Shown piece after piece: positions 52,038-62,738 of a stretch of 64,000 nt of DNA (its first letter is position 1; each line of letters starts with the position of its first letter). Below the pieces are notes generated by a model that was given only the letters and a program-made list of their open reading frames with translations, was not told where the DNA came from and searched no databases. This stretch comes from Rhodovulum sp. MB263 (GTDB lineage: Bacteria; Pseudomonadota; Alphaproteobacteria; Rhodobacterales; Rhodobacteraceae). The translations under genes and the position numbers were made by a program. The DNA is taken from the NCBI RefSeq assembly GCF_002073975.1, contig NZ_CP020384.1, positions 868,001 through 932,000 on the forward strand, read 5' to 3'.

Positions 52038-53092
52038 ATGACGCGGCTTGGGCGCAGCTTCGGCGCGCCGCTGGCCGTGTTGCTGGTGGTTCTGGCCGGG
52101 ACCTGGATTCTCGGGCTGATCGCCGCGCCACAGGCGATCATGATCAAGCGCTCGCTCTGGAATATGGAGCGCCCGGCGGGCGCGGCCGAGCTCTCGCTGG
52201 AGATCGACCAGCTTTATAACTGCCTCGATGTGCTGGCGCTGCACCGCGCCGCAGCCGAAACCTCCGATGGCCCGCCCGACCGGGCCGGGCGGCTGGCCGC
52301 GAACGATGCCGAACGCGCCAGGCTTGCGGCCCGGATCGGCAGGCTGGAAGCGCAGGAAAGCACCCCGGTCCGGACCTGGACCCTGTCGGATCACGCGCAG
52401 ATGGGGCGGCCGCATCTGTGGATCTTCGCCGGGACGATCCCTGCGGCGCTGGCCGTGACCGCCATCGCCTTCGCGGTCTGCTATCCCGTGGCCTTCGCCG
52501 TTGCCAAGCTCCAGCCGCCGCTGCGGGCCGCGCTGATCATGCTGGCGCTGGTCATCCCCTATGCCATCAACGAGCTGCTCCGGGTCTTCGCCTGGCAGAT
52601 GATCCTGAACCATGGCGGGCCGCTCAACGCGGTTCTGGGGCTTGCGGGCATCGGCCCGATACCCTTTCTTGAAAGCGGCACCGGCGTCTTCGTGGCGATG
52701 GTCCATGCCTATATCCTGTTCATGATCTTTCCGCTTTATAACGTGCTGGAAACGCTCGATACCAACCAGATCGAGGCCGCGCGCGACCTGGGCGCCGGGA
52801 GCTGACAGATCCATCGCCGGATCGTCCTGTCCAATGCCCGGCCCGGCATCGCGGTCGGCTGCATCATGACCTTCATGCTGTCGGCCGTCTCCTATTCGGT
52901 GCCATGTATCATGACCCGCGGGACCGCGGCGCCCTGGTTCGCGCAGCTCGTCTGCAACCGATTCTTTTCTTCCAGGTCTCGGAATGGAACACGGGCGCGG
53001 CCCATGCGGTCAGCCTGCTGGCGGTCTGTACCGGCTTCGTCTTCCTAATGATGCGGCTTCTGAAGGTCCGGCTGCGGGATATCGCGAAATGA
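52038..53092 (+). pseudogene. Polyamine-type ABC permease (PotB-like), interrupted
   Basis: An inner-membrane permease. Helices such as APLAVLLVVLAGTWILGLIA and VTAIAFAVCYPVAFAVAKL are intact up to the EAA loop (QIEAARDLGAGS), where a TGA at 52803-52805 replaces the Trp codon expected at this position. The frame reopens (IHRRIVLSNARPGIAVGC) but shifts again near 52970, and the last part (AHAVSLLAVCTGFVFLMMRL) is in a third frame. Its final TGA overlaps the next permease start. Confidence 0.82.
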
Positions 53093-53877
53093 CCCGGCAG
53101 GGCAGCGGCCTCGTTCTGCGGATCTATATGGTGGTCTTCTTCCTCAACATGTTCCTGCCGCTCGCGATCATGGTGGCGGCGGGCTCCTACTACCATTCCC
53201 CGCCCTCGGTCACGGTCTGGAAGGGGCTCACGCCGCGCTGTTTCGCCGAGCTCTGGCAGGATCGCCGGGTGTGGTTGGGGCTGATGAACTCGATCCTGAT
53301 CGCGGGCGCGGTGATCGGGCTGGCCGGGGCGCTGCCTCTCGGCGGCTCGGCGGTTCGGCGGCCGGCCGACGGGGGGCTCTACAGCGCCTTGGTCTCGCTG
53401 CTCCTGACGCCCGGCATCATCCTCGGGATCTCGACGGCGATCTTCTGGAACGAGCTGGGCGTCGCCGCCGGTCTGTTCACCGCGATCCTCGCCCAGACCA
53501 GCTTCATCGCCTCCTATGCCATGCTGATGTTCATGGCCCGGCTCCAGCGTCAGGACATGGCGCTCGAGGCGGCCGCGCGCGATCTCGGCGCGACGCCGTT
53601 CCAGGCCTTCCGCCGGATCACCTTGCCATTCCTGAGGCCCAAGATCCTGACCGCCACCATCATCACCTTCCTGCAGAGCTTCGAGAATTACACCACCACC
53701 ATCTTCCCGATCGGCGGCCAGCACCCGCTGGTGACCGAGATCGGCGCGCGGATGCGCTTCGGGCTGTCGCCCGCGATCAATGCGCCGGGCATCCTCTTCG
53801 TCCTGGCCACCATCGCCTTCGCGTTGGGCTGGGGCGCGCTGAAAGAGCGCGAGCGCCGCGCGGCGGACAGGCTCTGA
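53089..53877 (+). CDS. Polyamine-type ABC permease (PotC-like), apparently intact
   Basis: A 262-residue inner-membrane protein with six hydrophobic segments, from IYMVVFFLNMFLPLAIMVAA to ILFVLATIAFALGWGAL. The EAA loop that contacts the ATPase is complete (LEAAARDLGATPFQAFRRI). It is the last gene of a polyamine-type operon whose binding protein, ATPase and first permease are all broken, so it probably has no working partners here. Confidence 0.8.
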   Translation: MTRQGSGLVLRIYMVVFFLNMFLPLAIMVAAGSYYHSPPSVTVWKGLTPRCFAELWQDRRVWLGLMNSILIAGAVIGLAGALPLGGSAVRRPADGGLYSALVSLLLTPGIILGISTAIFWNELGVAAGLFTAILAQTSFIASYAMLMFMARLQRQDMALEAAARDLGATPFQAFRRITLPFLRPKILTATIITFLQSFENYTTTIFPIGGQHPLVTEIGARMRFGLSPAINAPGILFVLATIAFALGWGALKERERRAADRL

Positions 53878-53947
53878 GCCCCCCTTGCCTCTGCCCGGGG
53901 TTCCGGTCCATCTCTGGTCCCCGACATCAGGGCCGGGAGAAGCAGGC

Positions 53948-54124
53948 ATGAAACCAGTGGCCAGCCGCGAGGCGATCGACGGGGTGCAGCAGATGCACCG
54001 GGCGCTGCACATGGCGCTGGATGCGCTTGAGAACCGCAACGAGCCCGCGCAGGCCGCCGAGATCCTGCGCCAGATCGACGTCGCCATGGTCGACTGGATC
54101 GAGGCCGCGCGCTTCATGCGCTGA
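53948..54124 (+). CDS. Small conserved-looking helical protein
   Basis: A 58-residue acidic, helical protein (ASREAIDGVQQMHRALHMAL, then NEPAQAAEILRQIDVAMVDW). The family is not recognised. It has AGAAGCAGGC before the ATG and precedes sbcD by 67 bases. Confidence 0.5.
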   Translation: MKPVASREAIDGVQQMHRALHMALDALENRNEPAQAAEILRQIDVAMVDWIEAARFMR

Positions 54125-54191
54125 GCTTGGTCTGGCCGTCACCCGGCTCTTCCTCTGGACTTTGGCCCCGATTGGCGGAACGATCTCCGGC

Positions 54192-55334
54192 ATGCGACTT
54201 CTCCATACCGCCGACCTGCATCTCGGGCGCCAGTTCAACGGCCTCTCGCTGGAGGCAGACCATGCCGCCATTCTCGACCAGATCGCGGCGGCGGCCCTGG
54301 CGCATGAGGTCGATGCGCTGGTGATCGCGGGCGATGTCTTCGACCGCGCCGCCCCGCCCGCCAGCGCCGTGCGCCAGTTCAACGCCTTCCTCAGCCGGAT
54401 CCGGGCCGAGACCGGCGCCGCGGTGGTGATGATCGCGGGCAACCACGATTCCGGCGACCGGATCGAGGCGATGTCGGTGATGACCGACACCGCTCGGGCG
54501 CTGATCCGGGGCACGGCCGCGGCCGAGGAACCGCCGCTGATCCTTGCCGATGCCGAGGGTCCGGTCGCGTTCTCGGCGCTACCCTTCGCCTGGGAATATG
54601 CCGCGCGCGAGGCCTTCGGCGACGAGACCCTCACCTCGCCCGAGGATGTCCTGCGCGCCCAGATCGGCGCCGCCCGGGCGGCCCTGCCCGAGGGTGCGCG
54701 CTGGGTCGTCGTCGCCCATGGCACCGTCGCGGGCGCCTGTGTCAGCGAGGCCGAGCGGCCGCTGGCCCGGATCGGCGGGGTCGAGACGGTCGGGGCCGAG
54801 CTGTTCGACGGCGCCCATTACGTCGCGCTCGGCCATCTGCACCGCCCGCAATCGGCGGGTCGGCCCGAGATCCGCTATGCAGGCGCGCCGCTCGCTTTCG
54901 GCTTCGACGAGGCGGGCGAGGAGAAATCCATGAGCCTGGTCGAGATCGACGGTGCCGGAGAGGTGCGGATCGCGCCGATCCCGTTCCGGCCGATCCGGGG
55001 CGTGCGGGTGGTCGAGGGGCGCCATGAAGACCTGCTGCGGCTGCCGCCTTCGGAGGATTTCCTGCGCGCTGTCCTGACCGACGAGGCGCCGGTGATCGAC
55101 GCCATGCGGCGGCTGCGCGCGGTGTTCCCCAATGCCTGCGACCTTTGCTATGCGCGCGAGGCGCGGGCGCCCGAGCTCAAGGCGCTGGGCCCGGTGCCGC
55201 GCGGGCTCGACGATCCGATGGCGGTGATCGGCGGGTTCCTGGATCAGGTGCGCGGCGAGCGGGCCGATGCCGAGGAACTGGCCGCGATTGCCGCGACCCT
55301 CGACGGGCTGCGCGGCGGCGAGGAGGGGGCATGA
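54192..55334 (+). CDS. sbcD: Exonuclease SbcD (Mre11-like nuclease subunit)
   Basis: A 380-residue metallophosphoesterase that, with SbcC, opens DNA hairpins and trims protein-blocked ends. The nuclease motifs are in order: MRLLHTADLHLGRQFNGLSL (D-x-H), VIAGDVFDRAAPPASAVRQF (GD), MIAGNHDSGDRIEAMS (GNHD), VVVAHGTVAGA and YVALGHLHRPQ (GHxH). A C-terminal capping domain follows. Its stop overlaps the start of sbcC (ATGA), giving the usual coupled pair. Confidence 0.92.
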   Translation: MRLLHTADLHLGRQFNGLSLEADHAAILDQIAAAALAHEVDALVIAGDVFDRAAPPASAVRQFNAFLSRIRAETGAAVVMIAGNHDSGDRIEAMSVMTDTARALIRGTAAAEEPPLILADAEGPVAFSALPFAWEYAAREAFGDETLTSPEDVLRAQIGAARAALPEGARWVVVAHGTVAGACVSEAERPLARIGGVETVGAELFDGAHYVALGHLHRPQSAGRPEIRYAGAPLAFGFDEAGEEKSMSLVEIDGAGEVRIAPIPFRPIRGVRVVEGRHEDLLRLPPSEDFLRAVLTDEAPVIDAMRRLRAVFPNACDLCYAREARAPELKALGPVPRGLDDPMAVIGGFLDQVRGERADAEELAAIAATLDGLRGGEEGA

Positions 55335-58300
55335 GGCCGGTCCGGCTGACCTTGCAGGCCTTCGGCCCGTTTCCCGGCCGCGAGGTGGTCGATTTCCGCG
55401 CCGCGGTGGCGGCGGGGCTGTTCGGGATCTACGGCCGGACCGGCTCGGGCAAGTCGACGATCTTCAGCGCGATGACCTTCGCGCTGTTCGGCGAGGCCGC
55501 GCGGGCCGAGCAGGACGCGCCCTCGCTTCGTGCCGATCATGCCGATCCGGACATGCCGACCGAAGTCGAGTTCGTGTTCGATCTGGGCGACCGGCGCTAT
55601 GTGCTCTTGCGCCGTCCCGATCAGTCGCGGCCCAAGACCCGCGGCAGCGGCGAGACCCGCGACCCGCATGAGGCCTATCTTTTCGACGCGACCGGGCTGC
55701 CGCTCGACCGGATCGGGGCCGAGGGGCGCGGCAAGATCCTGGCCGAAAAGAAGGTGGGCGCGGTCTCGGCGGCAGTCACAGAGCTTCTGGGCTATGGGTC
55801 GCACCAGTTCCGTCAGATCGTGCTGCTGCCGCAGGGTCGGTTCGAGACCTTCCTGGCCGCGCGCACCCGCGAGCGGCTCGAGATCCTGCGCGAGCTTTTC
55901 GATGTCTCGATCTACCGCCGTCTCGCCGCGACGATGAAGACCGAAGCCGAGATGCTGGAACGGACGCTGCGCGAGGCGCGCGCGGTCTGCGAGGGACGGC
56001 TTGCGGCCGAGGGTTTCGAGGGGATGGAGGCGCTTGAGACCGGTCTTGCCGCGGCCGAGGCGCGGCTGGTCGAGGCCCGGAGTGCCGAGGCGGCGGCAAC
56101 GCGCGAGGCGGCGGCGTCCCGTGCGGGGCTGAGCGCGGCAGAACAGACCGAGGCGCGGTTTCTGGCGGCGGCGGCGGCAGACCAGGCGCTGGCCGGGATA
56201 CGCGAGGCGGGGCCCGCGATGGCCGAGCTGGCGGCGCAGCTGCGCCGGGCCGATCGCGCGCGGCTGCTGCTCGATCTCGAGGCGCGGGTTGTCGAGGCCG
56301 CGCGCGAGGCCGAGGCGGCGTCCGGACGGATGGATGCGGCCGAGGCGCGTCTTGAAACCGCCAAGACCGCCGCGACGCGCGCGGCGGCGCGGCAGGAGGC
56401 CGAGACGGCACGCGGGCCCGAAACCGAGGCGCTGCGCCGCGAGGTCGAGACGCTGAAGCGTCATGCCCAGACGCTTGCGGCGGCGGCAGAGCTGCGGCAG
56501 CGCGCGGAAGAGGCGCAGGCCGGGGCCGAGGCGGCACGGGCCGAGCATTCCGCCGCGCAGGGGGCGCTGGCTCAGCGCATGGCGCAACGTGGCAAGGCGG
56601 CCGAGGCGGTGCAGGCGGCACGGCAGACATCGGCCAATCGCGCGCTGCTGTCTGCCCGGCTGCAGGCGCTCGAAACCGAGATGAAGGCCGCGCTGAGCGT
56701 CGAGGCCGCGACCCGCGACGTCAGTGAGACCACCGAGGCCGTTGCCCGGCTGGTTCGGGCCCTGGAACACGCCGTCCGTCGGAGCCGCGCCGCCCATGCC
56801 GAGATGGAGGCGGCCGAACGTCGTCTGGCGCGGAGCCAGGCCTTGCATCTGGCGGCCGGTCTGCAACCGGGCGCTCCCTGTCCGGTCTGCGGCGCGACCG
56901 ACCATCCGGCGCCTGCCGCCGGGGCGGGCGAGGCCTCGGCGTCCGAGGCGGCGTTGCGGACGGCGCGGGCGGCATGGGAAGAGGCCGACCGGGCGCAGCG
57001 CGAGGCCGACCGGGCGCTTGCCTCGGAACGCGGTGTGCTGGCCGGCCGTCAGGAACGGCTGGCCGGGCTTGACCGGCCTGCAACCGACACGGCGACGCTC
57101 AAGACCCGGATCCGGGCCACCCATGAGGCTCTGGCCGCGCTTGGGGCGGAGACCGAGATCGCCGTTGCCGAGGGCCTGCTTGCCCGGCTCGACGCGGCGG
57201 TCAGGGCGGCCGAAGACACGCGCGAGCGCTGTCGCGAGGTCATTGCCGAACGCGAGGCGGAGGCGCTGCGCGAAGCCGCGCGGATCGAGGCGATGCTGGC
57301 GCCGGTGCCCGAAGCATTGCGCTCGGAGACCGCGCTGACGGCGGCGCTGTCCGCCCGGCAGGCGGCGCTCGAGGCGCGCGATGCGGCGCGGCAGGGTGCG
57401 ATGAAGACCGCCACCGATGCCCGCGAGGCGGCATTGGCCGCGCGCGCCGGCCATGAGGCGGCGGTACGGGCGATGGCCGAGGCGCGCGCCCGGCACGAGG
57501 GCGCCCGGCAGGCCTTTGCCCGGCGACTGGGCGAGACCGGGCTTTCCGCCGACGATCTGGCGGCGCTGAAACCCGCCATTGCCCGGCTGGAGGAGGACCG
57601 GGCCGCGGTCGAGGCGCATGGTCGCGCGCTGGCGGTGGCGGAAGAACGCGCCCGGGCCACGGCCGAGGCGATCGAGGGGCGGACGCGGCCCGATCTGCCG
57701 GCGCTGCGCGAGGTTCTGGCCGCAGCCGAGGCCCGGCATGCGGAGGCGACCGAGCGGCGCGCCGCGGCGGCGCATGCGTCGGACCATCTGGCGTCGCTTC
57801 GCGACGATCTTGTCGGAACGCTGCAGCGGCTCGGGGCCGAGGAGGCCGCGTCAGCGCCCCTGCGCCGCCTGTCGGCGCTTTTCGAGGGGCGCAATCCCCA
57901 GGGGCTCGACCTCGAGACCTATGCCATCGGCGCGATGTTCGACCGGGTGCTGGCGGCGGCGAACCGGCGGCTCGGGCCGATGAGCGGGGGGCGCTACAGG
58001 CTGGAGCGCGAGGCCGAAGGGGGCGGAGGACGCGGACGGCGCGGGCTGGGGCTGCAGGTCTTCGATCTGTTCACCGGCAAGGCGCGTCCGACGACGACGC
58101 TGTCGGGCGGCGAGACCTTCATCGCCGCGCTGGCACTGGCGCTGGGGCTCGCGGATGCGGTCGAAAGCGCCAGCGGCAAGGTGCGGCTCGATACGATTTT
58201 CATCGATGAAGGCTTCGGCAGCCTCGACACCGAGGACGGTGCCGGGACGCTCGACCGGGTCCTGCAGGCGCTGGGGGCATTGGTCGGGCATACCAGGGCG

Positions 58301-58408
58301 GTCGGGCTGATCTCGCATGTGCCGCTGGTGCAGGAGGCGATCCCGAACGGGTTCTATGTGCACAAGGATCCGGCGGGCAGCCGGATCGAGACCCGCGCGC
58401 CGGTCTGA
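55331..58408 (+). CDS. sbcC: Exonuclease SbcC (Rad50-like ATPase subunit)
   Basis: A 1025-residue SMC-like protein. The N-terminal ATPase half has LTLQAFGPFPGREVVDF and the P-loop GRTGSGKST near residues 37-45, plus the Q-loop region HQFRQIVLLPQGRFETFL. Two long Ala/Glu/Arg-rich coiled-coil arms flank a zinc hook CPVCGATDHP (first Cys at residue 517). The C-terminal half has the signature TTLSGGETFIAALALALGL and Walker B DTIFIDEGFGSLDTEDG. It holds DNA ends for the SbcD nuclease encoded just upstream. Confidence 0.93.
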   Translation: MRPVRLTLQAFGPFPGREVVDFRAAVAAGLFGIYGRTGSGKSTIFSAMTFALFGEAARAEQDAPSLRADHADPDMPTEVEFVFDLGDRRYVLLRRPDQSRPKTRGSGETRDPHEAYLFDATGLPLDRIGAEGRGKILAEKKVGAVSAAVTELLGYGSHQFRQIVLLPQGRFETFLAARTRERLEILRELFDVSIYRRLAATMKTEAEMLERTLREARAVCEGRLAAEGFEGMEALETGLAAAEARLVEARSAEAAATREAAASRAGLSAAEQTEARFLAAAAADQALAGIREAGPAMAELAAQLRRADRARLLLDLEARVVEAAREAEAASGRMDAAEARLETAKTAATRAAARQEAETARGPETEALRREVETLKRHAQTLAAAAELRQRAEEAQAGAEAARAEHSAAQGALAQRMAQRGKAAEAVQAARQTSANRALLSARLQALETEMKAALSVEAATRDVSETTEAVARLVRALEHAVRRSRAAHAEMEAAERRLARSQALHLAAGLQPGAPCPVCGATDHPAPAAGAGEASASEAALRTARAAWEEADRAQREADRALASERGVLAGRQERLAGLDRPATDTATLKTRIRATHEALAALGAETEIAVAEGLLARLDAAVRAAEDTRERCREVIAEREAEALREAARIEAMLAPVPEALRSETALTAALSARQAALEARDAARQGAMKTATDAREAALAARAGHEAAVRAMAEARARHEGARQAFARRLGETGLSADDLAALKPAIARLEEDRAAVEAHGRALAVAEERARATAEAIEGRTRPDLPALREVLAAAEARHAEATERRAAAAHASDHLASLRDDLVGTLQRLGAEEAASAPLRRLSALFEGRNPQGLDLETYAIGAMFDRVLAAANRRLGPMSGGRYRLEREAEGGGGRGRRGLGLQVFDLFTGKARPTTTLSGGETFIAALALALGLADAVESASGKVRLDTIFIDEGFGSLDTEDGAGTLDRVLQALGALVGHTRAVGLISHVPLVQEAIPNGFYVHKDPAGSRIETRAPV

Positions 58409-58437
58409 GGGCCGGGGCGGGACGGGACCTGTCCGGC

Positions 58438-60030
58438 TCAGGCATAGATGCTCTCGTCGTGGATGCGTTCGGCGATGTCGGCGGCCAGACGGCAGATGTC
58501 CAGGCAGGGCAGCAGGCGCTGCGCCGTGCCGCGTCCGAGGCTGACCATCTCTTCGCGAAAGGGCGCTGGGGCGGTGTTGAGCGCGCGCCAGTTTGCAGGT
58601 TCGATGCCCTCGACCGCGGAAACCTGAAAGCCAATTCTGCGCTCGGAGGGGCCGACCAGCAGCACCCGGCTATGCTGGCCCTTGCGCGGCGGGGCTTCGC
58701 CCAGGAACCCGGACAGGCAGACCAGCGTCGTTGCCCGGCCGCCGACCGAGAAGAAACCGAGTACGCCCGGGGCCCTGTGCGTCATCGGGGTTATGGCGGA
58801 GGGTGGTTCGATGATGTGCATGACCGTTTCGATCGGCGCGGCATGGGCGATACCGGCCTGGAAGATCAGGTAGCGGCGGCGATCGCGGATCAGTGCGTCG
58901 GGCGAAGGGGCGGAAGTCTCGCCCGGGTCGGATCCGGGATCGGAGAGGAGGGCGCCGGACGCGGCGGCAGTCAGGCTGTCCGGCGCGGCTTCCGCGCCGA
59001 TGCCCGCGGGGCGGGCCGGCATCGCGGCCCCGCCCGGTCGCGCGGGGGCAGTGGCATGCGCGGCAAGTTTCGGGCTGACCGGGGCCGACATTTCGGCGAT
59101 GGCCTGCAACCCCTTCATCTCGCGCAGCCGCGGGCCTCCGATCACATAGGTCTGTGCCCCGTCCTCTGCGATGGCCAGTGAGGCGATGGCGCCCGCTCCG
59201 CCGCCCAGAAGCGCGGGTGGCGGTTGAAGATCGTCGGGGCGGAAGGTCGCGATGCGGCTGATCACGTCGACCGCGAGTCCGATCAGCCGGTCGTCGCCAA
59301 AGCCGAAGACCACGATTTCCGGGTCGGATCTTTCGCGCGCACCGCCAAGCCCCAGAAGGCCGGTTGCGTCGAGCACGGGAACACGCAATCCGTTGACGGT
59401 GACCGAGCCGAGGCAGTCGCCTCCGGTCAGTGCATTCCGTTCGACGCTCTGGCGCGGCAGCGTGCGGTGGACCTCGACCGCAGGGGCGGCGAATGTGGCG
59501 TCGCCTGCGCGAAATGTCAGAAATGCGCGTCCCTCGCCGCCCGCCCCGCCGCGGGGGCGTTCGTCGCGGAGGAACCGGCTGGCAACGGGCAGCCCGGCCA
59601 GAGCGAACAGCGCGGCCGGGTCGACCACGTTCACCAGCTGTCCTTCGTGAAAGAAGCCGCCGACGAAGAAGGGTGTCCCGGAACCGCCCGTGGTAAGCGG
59701 CTGGACCGCGTTGTCGGCCAGCCGAGCCAGACCGGAAATCGCGTTCACCGCAAGCGCCAGCACCCGGTCGCCCTGGTTCAGGATCGCGGCGATGCCGGGA
59801 GGAGCGCCGACCGGGTCGATGCCCGAGATGCTGCGCGGATCGACCACCGGGATGATATGACCACGCAGCCGGATTGCGCCCATCAATGCGGGATGAGCGA
59901 TCAGAAGCGGCGAGAGCGCGTCGATCGGAGCGACTTCGGAGAGATGCTCGATATCGATGCCGATCACGCCGCCCTCCACCTCCATCAGGGCATATGTCGT
60001 TTCGCGGCGGAGCTGGGATGCGGTTTGCAT
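58438..60030 (-). CDS. Triple CheW-domain chemotaxis protein
   Basis: A 530-residue soluble protein with three CheW-like beta-barrel modules. The first has TYALMEVEGGVIGIDIEHLS and AIRLRGHIIPVVDPRSI, the second FLTFRAGDATFAAPAVEVHR and GSVTVNGLRVPVLDA, and the third YLIFQAGIAHAAPIETVMHI and RRIGFQVSAVEGIEP. A Pro/Ala-rich linker separates modules two and three. CheW couples receptors to the kinase CheA; several in one chain would organise a receptor array. It overlaps the stop of the receptor gene upstream by one base, so the two form a unit. No cheA is in the window. Confidence 0.85.
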   Translation of the reverse strand: MQTASQLRRETTYALMEVEGGVIGIDIEHLSEVAPIDALSPLLIAHPALMGAIRLRGHIIPVVDPRSISGIDPVGAPPGIAAILNQGDRVLALAVNAISGLARLADNAVQPLTTGGSGTPFFVGGFFHEGQLVNVVDPAALFALAGLPVASRFLRDERPRGGAGGEGRAFLTFRAGDATFAAPAVEVHRTLPRQSVERNALTGGDCLGSVTVNGLRVPVLDATGLLGLGGARERSDPEIVVFGFGDDRLIGLAVDVISRIATFRPDDLQPPPALLGGGAGAIASLAIAEDGAQTYVIGGPRLREMKGLQAIAEMSAPVSPKLAAHATAPARPGGAAMPARPAGIGAEAAPDSLTAAASGALLSDPGSDPGETSAPSPDALIRDRRRYLIFQAGIAHAAPIETVMHIIEPPSAITPMTHRAPGVLGFFSVGGRATTLVCLSGFLGEAPPRKGQHSRVLLVGPSERRIGFQVSAVEGIEPANWRALNTAPAPFREEMVSLGRGTAQRLLPCLDICRLAADIAERIHDESIYA

Positions 60031-62504
60031 CAGCTTTCCTTTGGTCCTGCCGCCTGGCCCAGCTCTTCCGCCAGGCGTGCCAGGGTCACGGCCGCGGCTT
60101 CGCCCACCCCGGCATGGGCAAGCACCTGTGTCAGCCCGCCGCATGCCTCCTCGGCCATGCTGCCGATGGCGCGGATACGTTCGATGGTCTGTTCGGTGCC
60201 ATCGGCCGATCGCAGAATGCTGTCATTCGCCCGTTCGATGTGGCGCGATATCTCGCGTGCGGCTTCGCCGTTGCGTTCGGCAAGCTTGCGCACCTCGTCC
60301 GCGACGATGGAAAAGCCCGCGCCATGCTCGCCCGCGCGGGCCGCCTCGATGGCGGCGTTGAAGGCCAGAAGGTTCGTCTGAACCGCGATGTCGCCGACCA
60401 GGTCGACGATCTCGGTGACCTTGTCGGCGGCTTCCCGCGCGGTGCGCATCTCGCTCAGCGCGCCATCGAGCAGGCGGTCGCCATTGCGGGCGCTGTCCTG
60501 CAGCTTCTCGTTGGTGCGAGCCAGCAGGTCGGCATCGCCGCGCAGCATGTCATTGACCTCGCGCAGGCCGTCGATTTCGGTGGTGAGGTCCTGTGCCCGG
60601 GCGGCGGTGGCGCGTTCCAGCTCGATCTGGGGAGAGATGTCATATCCGCACATCACCACCCGGTCGACCTCGCCGCGGAAATCGGTCAGGGGTGTGTAAT
60701 GGGCCAGCAGGAACAGGTCCCGGTCGAAGCGGGCGACATGGCGGTAGCGGCCGGATTGCGCCTCGCCCTTGCGCAGCGCCATCCAGAAATCGGTATAGGC
60801 GGAGGACCGGATGTAGTCGCCGGGGCAGAACGAGCTGTGCGACTGGCCCCGGACCTCGCGCAGCGAATGGCCGACGAGCCGCAGGAAGCCCTCATTGGCC
60901 TCGAGGATCTTGCCGTCAGGGTCGAATTCGACCACCGCCTGATGGTTCAGTGCCGCCTGCCACTTGCCGTCGAGATCGAGCATCCGGCGCTTTGTATCCG
61001 TGATGTCGACCGCAATCTGGATGACACGGTCGGCGTGGCCCTCGGGGTCTGTGACGGGGTGGAAGACGGTGTGAAGCCAGACTTCGCGGCCGTCGGCATC
61101 GACCCACACGAGTTCGCCCGAGAAGCCGTCGTTTTCGCGAAGATCCTCCCAGAAGCGGGCCGCGCTGCCATCCTTGACGCTGTCTTTGTCGAGGAAAATG
61201 TCGAGGCCACGGCCGAGAATGTCCTCGATGCGATGTCCCATGCGGTCGAGCCATCCGCCATTCGCAGAGCGGATCCGGCCGGCGCCGTCATATTCGGCGA
61301 CCATCATCGCCCGGTCGAGCGCGTCGAGCCTGTTCTCGGCCTCGGCCTCGGCCTTGCGGGCCGCCGTCACGTCATGGCCGACGAACAGCACCGACTGCAC
61401 CTCCTCCGTCCCGGCGCCGGCCAGTGGCAGGTAGCACGACGACAGCCAGACGATGCGTCCATCGGGGCTCTCGTGGCGGAAGAGGCCCGAAACCGGCTCG
61501 CCACGGGACAGACGGTCCCAGAAATCGTCATGGCGGCGCGCCCCGGCGAGTTCGGCGGGCATGAGGGTCTTGTGGCTGGCGCTCTCGAGATCGGTCTGTG
61601 TCAGCCCGAGCAGCTTGCAGAACCCTGCACTGGCCTCGAGGATCGTGCCGTCGGTGCGGAATTCGGCGGTGGCGAGGCGGCTGTCGAGCGCGGATTGCCG
61701 CGCCCGCATCCGGTCGAGATCGCGCCTCTCCCTGGTGATGTCGACGGCAATTTCCAGCGCGCCGGAAAATCCTCCCCCGGCTTCGGTGAGCGGCAGAAGA
61801 TGGGATCGGGTCCAGACGATGCCGCGGCCGCCATGACGACGCGGGATGTCGAGGACCGCGCATTCGCCCCGGGCCAGTCCGGCCCAGGCCTCGGTCCAGG
61901 CCTTTGCTCGGCTGAACTCGGCGTCGAGCTGGCGGCGCATGTGCTGGCCGATCAGGTCGTCGGGAGGCTGGTCCAACAGCGCACACATCGATGCCGAAAC
62001 CTCTTGAATATGGCCTTCGGCATCGTAGCGGGCGCTGGTCAGCGCGCTGTCGCAGAGCGGTGCGAGGGGGTGCCCGGCCCCGGCGCTGGCAGAGCCGGCT
62101 GCGGGCAGGCCGGCGCTGGCGGGCTCGCCCACCACCGACAGCCGCAAGCTGCCATCAGGACAGATCGAGACGACGCTGCGCATCTGCATCGGATGGGCGC
62201 TGCCCGAGCGGCTGGCGGCGAAGCTGCCGGACCAGACCTGCCCGGTTCCGGCGACGGCACGATTCCAGAGATCGTCCGAGGTTTGGCCGGGAGAGGCGAT
62301 CAGGCTGTCGAAATCGTGCACACCGAGCGTGTCCCCGGAGAGTTCGAGCAGGAAGATCGTCGCTTCGCTGGCCGAAACCAGGGTCCTGGTTTCCATGTCG
62401 AAGCTCAGAACATGGGCCTCGTCGAGGATCTGCGCCCCGAGCGCCTGGGCAAGGGCGGTCTGGAAATCTGGCTTGTCTTGAGCGGCTTCGGCGTTCGAGC
62501 TCAT
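60030..62504 (-). CDS. Soluble multi-PAS methyl-accepting chemotaxis protein
   Basis: An 824-residue cytoplasmic chemoreceptor with no transmembrane helix. A divergent N-terminal PAS-like region is followed by at least three PAS modules with PAC ends ([60 protein letters not shown]; each closes with a VDIT/YDIS segment). The C-terminus is a short MCP signalling hairpin whose tip reads [20 protein letters not shown], followed by [22 protein letters not shown] modules of this kind can bind haem or flavin to sense redox or oxygen. It is translationally coupled to the CheW protein. Confidence 0.88.
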   Translation of the reverse strand: MSSNAEAAQDKPDFQTALAQALGAQILDEAHVLSFDMETRTLVSASEATIFLLELSGDTLGVHDFDSLIASPGQTSDDLWNRAVAGTGQVWSGSFAASRSGSAHPMQMRSVVSICPDGSLRLSVVGEPASAGLPAAGSASAGAGHPLAPLCDSALTSARYDAEGHIQEVSASMCALLDQPPDDLIGQHMRRQLDAEFSRAKAWTEAWAGLARGECAVLDIPRRHGGRGIVWTRSHLLPLTEAGGGFSGALEIAVDITRERRDLDRMRARQSALDSRLATAEFRTDGTILEASAGFCKLLGLTQTDLESASHKTLMPAELAGARRHDDFWDRLSRGEPVSGLFRHESPDGRIVWLSSCYLPLAGAGTEEVQSVLFVGHDVTAARKAEAEAENRLDALDRAMMVAEYDGAGRIRSANGGWLDRMGHRIEDILGRGLDIFLDKDSVKDGSAARFWEDLRENDGFSGELVWVDADGREVWLHTVFHPVTDPEGHADRVIQIAVDITDTKRRMLDLDGKWQAALNHQAVVEFDPDGKILEANEGFLRLVGHSLREVRGQSHSSFCPGDYIRSSAYTDFWMALRKGEAQSGRYRHVARFDRDLFLLAHYTPLTDFRGEVDRVVMCGYDISPQIELERATAARAQDLTTEIDGLREVNDMLRGDADLLARTNEKLQDSARNGDRLLDGALSEMRTAREAADKVTEIVDLVGDIAVQTNLLAFNAAIEAARAGEHGAGFSIVADEVRKLAERNGEAAREISRHIERANDSILRSADGTEQTIERIRAIGSMAEEACGGLTQVLAHAGVGEAAAVTLARLAEELGQAAGPKES

Positions 62505-62738
62505 CTCTGGTCCTTCGCGATGCGAGGCGCCCGCGACGGTTTTTCTGCGGGGCCGACATCGACCCTCTTAGACCGGGACACTTAAGACGAGGTTTCCGAA
62601 ATCTTCTGTCGACTGGCAGAAACGATCCGCGCGGTCCGGGAAAGGGGCCGACCGCCGCCGCCGCGTCGATCGTGCGTCGATCCGAAGGGGCGAAAGAATG
62701 ACTGCACCGCGTGGGGGGGGCGGCTGCCTGAAGCAGGC
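62505..62738. other. Promoter region of the chemotaxis pair
   Basis: About 230 bases upstream of the minus-strand receptor gene. No clear -35/-10 pair stands out. Confidence 0.35.

Noticed and set aside
55244-57787. Long minus-strand frame opposite sbcC
   Set aside because: Low-complexity Arg/Gly/Leu translation mirroring the coiled-coil codons of SbcC; no independent features.
59874-62585. Long plus-strand frame opposite the PAS-MCP gene
   Set aside because: Antisense shadow; the minus-strand product has complete PAS and MCP motifs.
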